This document shows positions 1 through 6,465 of a DNA stretch of 12,177 nucleotides, piece by piece (positions within the stretch are counted from its first letter, which is position 1; the number at the start of each line of letters is the position of its first letter). The notes beneath the pieces were generated by a model that ran no database searches, was not told the DNA's origin, and worked only from the letters and a program-made list of their open reading frames with translations. The stretch comes from an uncultured Microbacteriaceae bacterium (GTDB lineage: Bacteria > Actinomycetota > Actinomycetes > Actinomycetales > Microbacteriaceae): the NCBI GenBank assembly GCA_943914115.1, contig CALUAU010000060.1:1-12177 (forward strand), given 5' to 3'. The position numbers were made by a program, and so were the translations under genes.

Positions 1-2
1 GG

Positions 3-51
3 CAAGTGACCCTGCTGTAGGAGGGTCATTTGCGAGTTAGAGGGTCACTTG
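3..51. repeat. Hairpin-forming inverted repeat downstream of purDC
   Basis: The 11-base arms CAAGTGACCCT (3-13) and AGGGTCACTTG (41-51) are perfect inverted repeats. A third, nearly identical word, AGGGTCATTTG, lies inside the loop at 22-32. The element is about 50 bases past the purDC stop codon, so it could end or protect that transcript, but no T-tract follows the stem in either direction. It could also be one member of a dispersed repeat family; only one copy is visible here. The pairing is seen directly and the role is inference. Confidence 0.55.
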
Positions 52-103
52 GCGTGGAGAGGCGCGTGGTGAGGGTGAGCCCGGCGGTAGGCGGGCGCCG
101 CTC

Positions 104-2362
104 CTACTGCGCGGCGGCGGGCACTCCCAGGCGCTGCAGCAGCTCGGTGTAGCGCTCGCGGGTGCGCTCGACGATCTCGGCGGGCAGCACCGGCGGGGTG
201 CCCTCCCCATCCCAGTTGTCACGCAACCAGTTGCGCACAATCTGCTTGTCGAACGACGCCAGCCGCGAATCCAGCTCGGCCGTTTCGTCGGCATAAGCAT
301 CCGCATCCCAATACCGTGAAGAATCGCTGGTGAGCACCTCGTCGGCGAGGGTGATCGCACCGGTTTCTGGGTCGCGACCAAACTCAAACTTAGTGTCGGC
401 AAGCACCAGCCCGTGCTCGAGCGCGATCTGGGCAGCAGTGCGATAAACCTGCAGCGACAGCTCACGCAGTGCGCGCGCATCATCCTCACCGATCAGCTCG
501 ACTACACGCTCGAAGTTGATGTTCTCATCGTGCTCACCCTGCGGTGCCTTGTAGGCCGGGGTGAAAATCGGTTCGGGCAGCCGGTCGCCGTCGCGCAATC
601 CCTCGGATAGCGGCACCCCGCACACCGCGCCGGTGGCCTCATACTCTTTCAACCCCGAACCGGTGAGATAGCCGCGCACGACGCACTCGATTGGGAACAT
701 TTCGAGTTTGGCGACGCGCATCGTGCGGGCCGCATCCCAGGTGCTCAGCTGCGCATCCCAGCCCTCGGGCTCACGCAGATGATTGGGCACGTCGAGACGG
801 TCGAACCACCATCGGCTCAGCTGCGTGAGCATCGCCCCCTTGCCGGGGATCTCGGGTTCGAGCAGGTGGTCGAATGCCGAGACACGATTGGATGCAACCA
901 GCAGCAGCGCGTCGTCGCTCTCGTAAATCTCGCGCACCTTGCCGGAATACACGTGGCGGTAGTCGGCGAACGGATCGGTGGTGGGTTCAAACCCGGTCGC
1001 GCGCGCCGTTGCCGCAGCGATCGGAGTGTCGCTGAACTGAGCGGTCTCGGCGGCCGGTTGCGTCATCTGAGTGAGGGCGCGCTGTGAGTCTTGTAACGCG
1101 GCACCGAGCTGTGCGATATCGCTGCGGTATTGCGCCCCCTCGAGCTCAATGCGGCCGGCTGCCGTGTAGGCGACGCGGCGTGCATCCGCGATGGTGTCGC
1201 CGGTGGCAACCACACTCAGCACGCGGCCGCCGCTGACCACCAGTTCGTCGTTGTCGTCGGTTGCGGTGCCGGCGTGCAGCACCAGAGCACCGGCAGCGGC
1301 AGCATCATCGAGGCCGCCGATGGGGAGTCCGGTGACGGGATGCTCGGGGTATCCCTCGGCCGCGATCACCACGGTGACGGCGGCATTGTCGCGCACCGCG
1401 AGCTGTTCGGGATGCTCGTGAAGCGTGCCGTTGGCGCATGCGAGCAGCAGCGCCGAAAGTGGTTCGCCCAGGCGCTCGAGTACCACCTGGGTTTCGGGGT
1501 CGCCGAAGCGGGCGTTGAACTCAATCACGCGAATACCCGCGGCAGTGACGATCAGGCCGCAGTAAAGCAGCCCCTGGAACGGGTTGCCGTCGGCGCGCAG
1601 CGTGTCGATCACCGGCTGCGCCACAGTGCTCACGGCTTCGGTGACAAACTCCTGCTCGCTTCCGAAGCGGTCGCTGAGGAACGGCACCGGAGTGTAGGCA
1701 CCCATGCCTCCGGTGTTGGGTCCGTGGTCGCCATCGTGCAGCCGCTTGAAGTCTTGAGCCGGGGGCAGGGCACGCACGGCCTCGCCATCACTGAAACAAA
1801 ACAGCGACACTTCGTGGCCATCGAGAAACTCTTCTACCAGCAGCGGCCCCGAAACGATCCACTGTTCGGCATGACGGATTGCCTGACCGCGATCTTCGGT
1901 GACAATCACACCCTTACCCGAAGCGAGCCCGTCGGCTTTCACCACGTAGGGCGCACCGAACTCGTCGATGGCGCTGATGAGTTCGTCAATGTCTTGGCAC
2001 TGTTTGCCGCGGCCGGTGGGCACATTCGCCCGCTGCATGATGTCTTTGGCGAACGCTTTTGATCCTTCGATCGCGGCGGCCGACTGCGACGGGCCGAACA
2101 CGGGCACACCCAGGGCGCGTACCGCATCGCTGACACCGGCAACCAGCGGTGCTTCGGGCCCGATGACCACGAGATCGAACTGTTCTTCTTTGACGAAGTC
2201 AGCCACCAGTTCGGGGTCAGTGATGCTCATTCGGATGCGTTGTGCGACGTCGGTCATTCCGGCATTGCCGGGGCTGACAACAATTTCGTGACCGCCCTCA
2301 CGGTGGAGCGCGGTGATGATGGCGTGCTCACGGGCGCCTGACCCCAAAACCAGAATCTTCAC
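104..2362 (-). CDS. purDC: Fused phosphoribosylamine-glycine ligase / SAICAR synthase (PurD-PurC)
   Basis: This 752-residue protein carries two purine enzymes. Residues 1-423 are GAR synthetase (PurD): the N-terminal GSGAREHAI, the ATP-grasp stretch VVKADGLASGKGVIV (140-154), GPNTGGMGAY (214-223) and EFNARFGDPETQ (281-292). After a polar, Ala/Thr-rich linker (about 424-465), residues 466-752 are SAICAR synthetase (PurC): SGKVREIYE (473-481), SNRVSAFD (491-498), ECVVRGYLTGSG (559-570), HDENINFE (611-618), LADTKFEFG (654-662) and DEVLTSDSSRYW (674-685). Both halves are close to the usual family lengths. No stop codon separates them. An internal Met (433, ATG at 1066) precedes PurC but has no Shine-Dalgarno, so a separate PurC is unlikely. 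The GTG start at 2362 fits the conserved KILVLGSG beginning; the frame stays open for 167 codons upstream, but those codons do not resemble PurD. The product is cytoplasmic and acts in IMP synthesis. Confidence 0.95.
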   Translation of the reverse strand: MKILVLGSGAREHAIITALHREGGHEIVVSPGNAGMTDVAQRIRMSITDPELVADFVKEEQFDLVVIGPEAPLVAGVSDAVRALGVPVFGPSQSAAAIEGSKAFAKDIMQRANVPTGRGKQCQDIDELISAIDEFGAPYVVKADGLASGKGVIVTEDRGQAIRHAEQWIVSGPLLVEEFLDGHEVSLFCFSDGEAVRALPPAQDFKRLHDGDHGPNTGGMGAYTPVPFLSDRFGSEQEFVTEAVSTVAQPVIDTLRADGNPFQGLLYCGLIVTAAGIRVIEFNARFGDPETQVVLERLGEPLSALLLACANGTLHEHPEQLAVRDNAAVTVVIAAEGYPEHPVTGLPIGGLDDAAAAGALVLHAGTATDDNDELVVSGGRVLSVVATGDTIADARRVAYTAAGRIELEGAQYRSDIAQLGAALQDSQRALTQMTQPAAETAQFSDTPIAAATARATGFEPTTDPFADYRHVYSGKVREIYESDDALLLVASNRVSAFDHLLEPEIPGKGAMLTQLSRWWFDRLDVPNHLREPEGWDAQLSTWDAARTMRVAKLEMFPIECVVRGYLTGSGLKEYEATGAVCGVPLSEGLRDGDRLPEPIFTPAYKAPQGEHDENINFERVVELIGEDDARALRELSLQVYRTAAQIALEHGLVLADTKFEFGRDPETGAITLADEVLTSDSSRYWDADAYADETAELDSRLASFDKQIVRNWLRDNWDGEGTPPVLPAEIVERTRERYTELLQRLGVPAAAQ

Positions 2363-2369
2363 GTCAGCC

Positions 2370-2375
2370 AGGTTA
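2370..2375 (-). promoter_or_regulatory. Probable -10 box of a leaderless purDC transcript
   Basis: On the minus strand the hexamer TAACCT lies 7 bases before the GTG start at 2362. It fits the actinobacterial TANNNT -10 pattern. No Shine-Dalgarno precedes the GTG, so transcription probably begins at or next to the start codon. I find no convincing -35 hexamer 16-18 bases upstream. The spacing is seen; the function is inferred. Confidence 0.4.
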
Positions 2376-2458
2376 CCGGCACTTGGCCATTCTGCGGCCA
2401 GTGAGCGGGCACTTCGACAGAAACGGCCGTGTGGATGCAAGGCGGCCCGGTGTTGCGA

Positions 2459-2464
2459 GACACT
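2459..2464 (+). promoter_or_regulatory. Possible -10 box of the SCP_3-like gene
   Basis: GACACT ends 6 bases before the ATG at 2471. It keeps the most conserved A2 and T6 of the -10 hexamer but lacks T1. A GGAA at 2465-2468 is too close to the ATG to be a good ribosome site. No clear -35 is seen. This would make the gene leaderless, with its promoter divergent from that of purDC across 2363-2470. Confidence 0.28.
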
Positions 2465-2470
2465 GGAAAT

Positions 2471-2833
2471 ATGGCGCGGAAACGAATTGATGAGGCGGCG
2501 GGTATGGCCGCGGTGCGGCGGTGGCGGGCGGGCGAAACCGACCGTATTACGGTGGCGACGGCGGTGCGCTACTCGCTGCAGGCGCTCGCTGACCGGGTGC
2601 CCGGAAAATCGGTGGAGGTGCGGGTGCCTCCCTACGGCGCTGTGCAGTGCATCGAGGGCCCGGGGCACACGCGCGGCACCCCGCCGAACGTGATCGAGAC
2701 CGATGCCGAAACTTGGCTGCGGTTGGCTACCGGCGCGCTGGGCTGGGAGGCGGCGCACGCATCCGGTGCCGTGCTTGCATCCGGTAGTCGAGCGAATCTG
2801 GATGCGCTGCTGCCGGTTCTGCGGCTGCAGTAA
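2471..2833 (+). CDS. SCP_3-like (sterol carrier family) small protein
   Basis: This 120-residue cytoplasmic protein resembles the bacterial SCP-2 orthologue family (SCP_3). The family is found in actinobacteria, including next to purF in Mycobacterium tuberculosis (Rv0807-Rv0808, from memory). Recognisable stretches are ARKRIDEAAGMAAVRRWRAG near the N terminus, VEVRVPPYGAVQCIEGPGH (48-66), TRGTPPNVIETDAETWLRLATG (67-88), and VLASGSRANL (101-110) before the end. No catalytic residues are known for this family and its ligand is unknown. The ATG at 2471 is preferred over an in-frame GTG at 2429 because MARKRIDEA matches the usual start. It diverges from purDC over 108 bases and is followed after 19-28 bases by a membrane protein gene. 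The family call is good; a biochemical role cannot be given. Confidence 0.8.
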   Translation: MARKRIDEAAGMAAVRRWRAGETDRITVATAVRYSLQALADRVPGKSVEVRVPPYGAVQCIEGPGHTRGTPPNVIETDAETWLRLATGALGWEAAHASGAVLASGSRANLDALLPVLRLQ

Positions 2834-2848
2834 CGGTGGCTGATGGGA

Positions 2849-2854
2849 GACAAT
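2849..2854 (+). promoter_or_regulatory. Possible -10 box, or SD/start ambiguity, of the small membrane protein gene
   Basis: GACAAT (2849-2854) lies 7 bases before the ATG at 2862 and looks like a -10 box for a leaderless message. The same place also carries GGGAGA (2845-2850), a possible Shine-Dalgarno, but it is only 2 bases from the ATG at 2853 and 11 bases from the ATG at 2862. These two readings decide the start codon, and I cannot settle them from sequence alone. Confidence 0.28.
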
Positions 2855-3326
2855 GGTTCGCATGTGTGTCGCGAATAATGACCGCTCGCCCGAGCAAGCC
2901 GCTGCATCCGATGCGGGCGAATCAGCTCAGCCAGCACCCGCCGCTGCTGAGCAACCAACTGAACGACAGCTGCCGGATGAGTTGCAGCTCACGGTGCGGC
3001 GGCAGGTGAATCTGCCGCTGTTCATCGCGATTGGTGCCGTGGTGGGTGTGATCGCGTCGATCATTTGCGCGTATAGTTTTCCGCCGCCAGAGTCGCTGTA
3101 CGCGGGGTATCAGGTGCACACGCCCGAGCAGGCGCTGGGATTCTTTCTCGTGTTTATCACCGCGCTGAGCGTGATTTTGTTTGCGGCGATTGGACTGATC
3201 ATCAACGCCGTTGTGTCGCGGAAGCGGGGCAAAGTGACGGTGCGTCGCGTGCCCGGCGCTGGGGCTGCTGAGGATGCGGATGGTGCCGATGGTGCGGACG
3301 CGGCCGGCGGCCGCTCGGAGCAGTAG
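2853..3326 (+). CDS. Small two-helix membrane protein of unknown function
   Basis: The protein has 157 residues from the ATG at 2853, or 154 from the ATG at 2862. It starts with a hydrophilic Ala/Pro/Glu-rich tail (about 1-50). Two hydrophobic helices follow, near 53-74 (LPLFIAIGAVVGVIASIICAY) and 93-121 (ALGFFLVFITALSVILFAAI), joined by a short loop with FPPPESLYAGYQVHTPEQ. A basic stretch (SRKRGKVTVRR, 122-132) and an acidic Ala/Asp/Gly-rich tail end the protein. Basic residues before helix 1 and after helix 2 suggest both ends lie in the cytoplasm. Similar proteins in Microbacteriaceae are sometimes labelled as potassium transporters, but I see no selectivity motif or nucleotide-binding site here, so I do not adopt that name. 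It lies 19 bases after the SCP_3-like gene and may be cotranscribed with it. Confidence 0.75.
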   Translation: MVRMCVANNDRSPEQAAASDAGESAQPAPAAAEQPTERQLPDELQLTVRRQVNLPLFIAIGAVVGVIASIICAYSFPPPESLYAGYQVHTPEQALGFFLVFITALSVILFAAIGLIINAVVSRKRGKVTVRRVPGAGAAEDADGADGADAAGGRSEQ

Positions 3327-3340
3327 CCGCGCCGCACCCT

Positions 3341-3450
3341 CATCCGCGGTTCTGGCACCGGCGCCGACAAGTGGCACCGGTATGCGGGTGCCAGAAGTGT
3401 GTGGCGGTGCCAGTTGTTCGCGATGTTGCCGGTTCTGGCACCGCTGCCGT
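3341..3450 (+). repeat. Repeat module 1, left copy (TGGCACC array)
   Basis: These 110 bases match 8211-8320 with only 6 differences by eye, although the flanks beyond about 3460 and 8330 do not match. The module carries five half-sites of the word TGGCACC or its complement. TTCTGGCACC at 3350-3359 pairs with GGTGCCAGAA at 3387-3396 as a perfect 10-base inverted repeat. TGGCACC at 3372-3378 and GGTGCCA at 3406-3412 are further sites, and TTCTGGCACC recurs at 3433-3442. It could be a protein-binding array, a structured RNA or a REP-like intergenic element. Its function is unknown. Confidence 0.8.
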
Positions 3451-3523
3451 GCGCTGCGCGTTCTCGCTCGCGCGCCACGCCGCTCACGCACCGCTCTCGC
3501 CGCACGCACGGCTCCCCTCTACC

Positions 3524-3591
3524 GGATTTGTGTGTCTTAGCGTCATTTGTATGTGTTCTGCCACGCACAATTGACGCTAAGGCACACAAAT
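3524..3591 (+). repeat. Repeat module 2, left copy (25-base hairpin)
   Basis: Arms 3526-3550 and 3567-3591 pair at 24 of 25 positions (23 Watson-Crick, one T-G at 3535/3582, one T-T mismatch at 3546/3571) around a 16-base loop with the core TGTGTTCTGCCAC. The element matches 8375-8442 at 60 of 68 positions. There is no T-tract, so it is not a classical Rho-independent terminator. It lies about 200 bases past the stop of the small membrane protein gene and upstream of the operon leader. Confidence 0.8.
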
Positions 3592-3859
3592 CCCGAGGTG
3601 CGCATGTGTGAATGCAGCGTCGCGGGAGCTGCGGCGTGCAGCCGCTTGGGCGCAGGGCGGATGCATCGCGCAGCGCGCGAACGAGGCGGCACGGAGCAGT
3701 CGGCGAACGAGTTTTTGTAACTGACACTGTTAATCCACCAGAACACAGCTCTAGAGTCGTAATCACCGAGAGTTCTGCGACCTGAAGTTTGGGCGAGTCA
3801 ATGAAGACTCTCCTCAGCGTCGATAGCGAGAGGTTCGCCGCAGCGCTACGTGCCAATTC

Positions 3860-3866
3860 AAGGAGG
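3860..3866 (+). promoter_or_regulatory. Strong Shine-Dalgarno of the amidohydrolase gene
   Basis: AAGGAGG lies 6 bases before the GTG at 3873 and fixes that start. This near-perfect site contrasts with the SD-poor starts of purDC, the SCP_3-like gene, the phosphatase and the 10996 gene. It implies a real 5' leader on the operon message. Confidence 0.8.
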
Positions 3867-3872
3867 AATTAG

Positions 3873-5465
3873 GTGACCGCCAAAGTATTTGTTCATCCGC
3901 GCATCCTGTCCAGTGCCCATGCCACGCCATTCAGCGGCGCAATCGCGGTGGTTGACGGCGATATCGCCGCGATCGGCAGCCTTGAAGAGTGCCGCGAAAT
4001 CGCCGGTATGGATGCACCGGTCACCGAACTCGGCGGCGCCGTGCTGCTTCCGGGCTTTTTTGACACCCACCTGCACTCCGGTGCCATGGCGCTGCAGTTC
4101 CAGTCGCCCGATGCCAGCGAAGCCAACTCGCTGTCGGAGGCTCTGGCCCAGCTGCGGGCATGGAACGCCGAAAATCCCGGCACCGGCTGGGTGGTTGGTG
4201 GGCGCTGGAACGCGAACCGCTGGCTTGCCGGCGAATCACTGCACCGCCGCGACCTCGACGAAGTGTTCGGTGATCGCCCCGTGGCGCTCAACACCGTTGA
4301 CGGCCACTCGGTGTGCCTGAATAGTAGCGCCCTCGCACAGCTCGGCATCGACGACAGCACCGAGCAGCTTCCCGGCGGTGTGATCGAGCGCGACGAAAAC
4401 GGCCAGCTCACCGGCGTGCTGCGCGAAAACAACAGCGATGTGGCGCGCAGCCGCGTCACTGAACTGCTGCTCAACGACTGTGCCGAACTGCTTGACCAGG
4501 TGCAGCAGCATCTGCACCGCTATGGCGTGACCGCGATCACCGACCTCGATGGCGAACAGGTGCGGGATGGATACCTCAAGTTGGCTGCCGAAAATCGCCT
4601 GCGCGTGCGCGTTCGCAAAGGCATCCCGGTAACCGCCCTCGACCGGGCCATTGCCGAGGGACGCCGCACCGGCGACGGCGACCGCTGGGTGGTGACCGGC
4701 TCGGTGAAGCTTTTCAGCGACGGGGCGCTCGGCTCACACACCGCGCTCATGCACGCGCCCTATAAGGGCGACGAATGCAATTGCGGTGTCGAGGTGACCA
4801 GCTCGACCGATCTCGCATCCGATGTGGCTCGTGCCAATAGCAACGGCATCGCGGTCAGCACCCACGCCATCGGCGACCGCGCCAACACCAATGTGCTCGA
4901 CGCCTACGAAGCCACGGCCGAAATCACGCGGCAGCACGGATTGCGCAACAGCATCGAACACGCCCAGCACATCATCGATTCGGATATTGACCGCTTCAAG
5001 CAGCTGAATGTCATTGCATCCATGCAGCCGATTCACTGCACCGGCGACTACCCGCTCAGTGTCACCCTGCTAGGTGATCGGGCCACGCATCATTATCCCT
5101 GGCACACGCTCATGGAGCGCGGGGCGCTGGTGACATTCGGTTCGGATGCGCCCATCGAGCCGGTCGCGCCGCTGTACGGCATCCACGCGGCCGTTACTCG
5201 ACAGCGCCGCGACGGCGAACCTCCCGAGGGTCGCGAACCGCAAGAGTGCATCAGTGTTGCGGATGCGGTTGATAGCTACACCGGCCGCGCAGCCGACGCA
5301 TTCGGCCTCGGCGACCGGCTCGGCACTCTCGAAGTGGGCAAATACGCCGACTTCGTCACGCTTGACGTTGACCCGTTCACTTGTTCGCCCGGTGATCTCT
5401 GGCGCATCCGCGTGCAGCAGACCGTGGTGGATGGTGAAGTCGTTTACCAACTCAATGAGGAGTGA
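3873..5465 (+). CDS. YtcJ-type metal-dependent amidohydrolase (Amidohydro_3)
   Basis: This 530-residue cytoplasmic enzyme belongs to the amidohydrolase superfamily (urease-like TIM barrel, YtcJ/NfdA branch), whose members hydrolyse amide bonds of small substrates. Visible elements in order are the N-terminal beta sandwich (1-60), the metal motif DTHLHSG with H66 and H68, GHSVCLNSSAL (144-154), GSVKLFSDGALGS (276-288) with K279 as a candidate carboxylated metal ligand, STHAIGDRAN (329-338) with H331, NSIEHAQ (359-365) with H363, TFGSDAPIEP (421-430) with the catalytic-type D425, and the C-terminal EVGKYADFV (487-495) closing the sandwich. All expected metal ligands appear present, so it should be active. 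There is no signal peptide. It is the first gene of an operon with an amino acid importer, and its stop overlaps the ribosome site region of the next gene. I infer that it processes an imported amide, such as an N-acyl or N-carbamoyl amino acid; the substrate cannot be read from sequence. Confidence 0.88.
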   Translation: MTAKVFVHPRILSSAHATPFSGAIAVVDGDIAAIGSLEECREIAGMDAPVTELGGAVLLPGFFDTHLHSGAMALQFQSPDASEANSLSEALAQLRAWNAENPGTGWVVGGRWNANRWLAGESLHRRDLDEVFGDRPVALNTVDGHSVCLNSSALAQLGIDDSTEQLPGGVIERDENGQLTGVLRENNSDVARSRVTELLLNDCAELLDQVQQHLHRYGVTAITDLDGEQVRDGYLKLAAENRLRVRVRKGIPVTALDRAIAEGRRTGDGDRWVVTGSVKLFSDGALGSHTALMHAPYKGDECNCGVEVTSSTDLASDVARANSNGIAVSTHAIGDRANTNVLDAYEATAEITRQHGLRNSIEHAQHIIDSDIDRFKQLNVIASMQPIHCTGDYPLSVTLLGDRATHHYPWHTLMERGALVTFGSDAPIEPVAPLYGIHAAVTRQRRDGEPPEGREPQECISVADAVDSYTGRAADAFGLGDRLGTLEVGKYADFVTLDVDPFTCSPGDLWRIRVQQTVVDGEVVYQLNEE

Positions 5466-5467
5466 AA

Positions 5468-6439
5468 ATGATGAATAGGATGCGTGCCCGCGCGCTCGTG
5501 GCGGCCGCCGGAATGCTCTCGGTCACCACTGCGCTCACCGGATGCGGTGGACAGTGGCTGTGGGAGGTGGAACAGGCCGCTTCGAAAGGCCTCTCGCAGG
5601 TCAATTACCTGCCGGTGCCCGACGAGGAACGAGCCAAGTCGATCATTGAGGGTATTGAACCCAACGAAGAGCTGCGCGCCAAGGTTCCCGAGGAGTACCG
5701 TGCAAACGGTGTGAAGTGGACCACATCGGTTGGCTACCCGCCAATGGAGCTATTTACCGACAACGGCAAAGACATCATCGGGGTCGACCCGGCGATCGCC
5801 CAGGCATTGATGCGCAAACTCGGCCTTGAAATGAGCATTGAAGACCAGGAGTTCAACGCGCAGATTCCGGGTATTCTCGCCGGCCGCTTCGACGCGGTGA
5901 TCAGCTCGATGACCGACAACGAAGAACGCCGTCAGAGCATGACCTTCGTCGACTATGTGCAGTCGGGCAACGCCTTCCTCGTCGCTGAGGGTAATCCGCT
6001 GGGCGTGCAAAGCCCGATGGACCTGTGCGGCAAGACCCTCGCCGTGGTTGATGCAGGTTCGAGCGCCGCGCTCGTTGACGAAATGTCACAGGAATGCGTA
6101 GACGCTGGTAAACCCGCCTACGAGGTGCTGCGTTTCGACGGCGACCAGAGCGTCAACCTGGCGCTGAAGAGTGGCCGCGCTGACGCCACCGTGACCGACT
6201 ATCCGGTGGCACAGTGGCACGCATCCAAGCCCGAGAACAAGCTCGACTCGGTTGCCATCGAGGGCGACGAGAGCATCTGGGGTATCGGTGTCGGTAACGA
6301 TGACGAAGAGTTCGCAAAGGTTTTGCAGGAAGCGCTGCAGGAACTCATCGACGACGGCACCTACGCCAAAATTCTCGCCGCCTGGGAAGTCGACGAAATG
6401 GCGATCGAAACCGCAACCATCAACGGCGGCAATAACTAG
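5468..6439 (+). CDS. Polar amino acid ABC transporter, substrate-binding lipoprotein
   Basis: This 323-residue protein belongs to the periplasmic-binding family 3 (SBP_bac_3), which captures polar amino acids outside the cell for an ABC importer. A basic start (MMNRMRARAL), a hydrophobic stretch and the lipobox LTGC with C26 mark it as a membrane-anchored lipoprotein. The mature part has VGYPPMELF (88-96), GVDPAIAQALMRKLGL (105-120), the domain-1 signature IPGILAGRFDAVISSMTDNEER (133-154), and TVTDYPVAQW (241-250) with D244, the usual place for contact with the ligand amino group. About 55 residues lie between the lipidated Cys and the binding fold, a fairly long tether. The ATG at 5468 is chosen because GAGGAG (5457-5462) lies 5 bases upstream; the ATG at 5471 is also possible. 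An in-frame GTG at 5462 overlaps the Shine-Dalgarno and is rejected. The ligand is not identifiable. Confidence 0.9.
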   Translation: MMNRMRARALVAAAGMLSVTTALTGCGGQWLWEVEQAASKGLSQVNYLPVPDEERAKSIIEGIEPNEELRAKVPEEYRANGVKWTTSVGYPPMELFTDNGKDIIGVDPAIAQALMRKLGLEMSIEDQEFNAQIPGILAGRFDAVISSMTDNEERRQSMTFVDYVQSGNAFLVAEGNPLGVQSPMDLCGKTLAVVDAGSSAALVDEMSQECVDAGKPAYEVLRFDGDQSVNLALKSGRADATVTDYPVAQWHASKPENKLDSVAIEGDESIWGIGVGNDDEEFAKVLQEALQELIDDGTYAKILAAWEVDEMAIETATINGGNN

Positions 6440-6465
6440 CCGCATCCGTGGCAGAAAGGGCACTC

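Larger units (their letters stand above)
3327..3872. other. 546-base gap: repeat modules, then operon leader
   Basis: No convincing gene lies here. The first part (3341-3591) holds the two repeat modules listed separately. The second part (3592-3872) is the leader of the amidohydrolase-transporter operon. Bases 3592-3705 are GC-rich with small local palindromes, such as GCGGC-5-GCCGC at 3631-3645. Base composition drops near 3710-3812, a likely promoter zone that contains the palindrome CTCTAGAG (3749-3756) and short inverted words GAGTC-6-GACTC (3795-3810). No good -35/-10 pair with normal spacing is found; the nearest is TTAATC (3730-3735), 16 bases, TAGAGT (3752-3757), which is weak. No riboswitch class is recognised. 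Confidence 0.6.

Noticed and set aside
1064..1066. Separate purC start at the internal ATG
   Set aside because: There is no stop after PurD and no Shine-Dalgarno before the ATG, so PurC would be read through from PurD in any case.
1130..2062. 310-codon plus-strand reading frame
   Set aside because: It lies fully opposite the PurD half of purDC, has no ribosome site and no recognisable domain; it is a codon-bias shadow.
2363..2863. 167-codon N-terminal extension of purDC
   Set aside because: The frame is open but does not resemble PurD, runs through the SCP_3-like gene on the other strand, and the conserved PurD start lies at 2362.
2853..3326. Potassium transporter label for the small membrane protein
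   Set aside because: No selectivity-filter or RCK-type motif is present; two helices alone do not support transport.
3110..3856. 248-codon minus-strand reading frame across the repeat region
   Set aside because: It crosses the membrane protein gene, both repeat modules and the operon leader, and has an Arg/Ala/Ser-rich low-complexity product with no domain.
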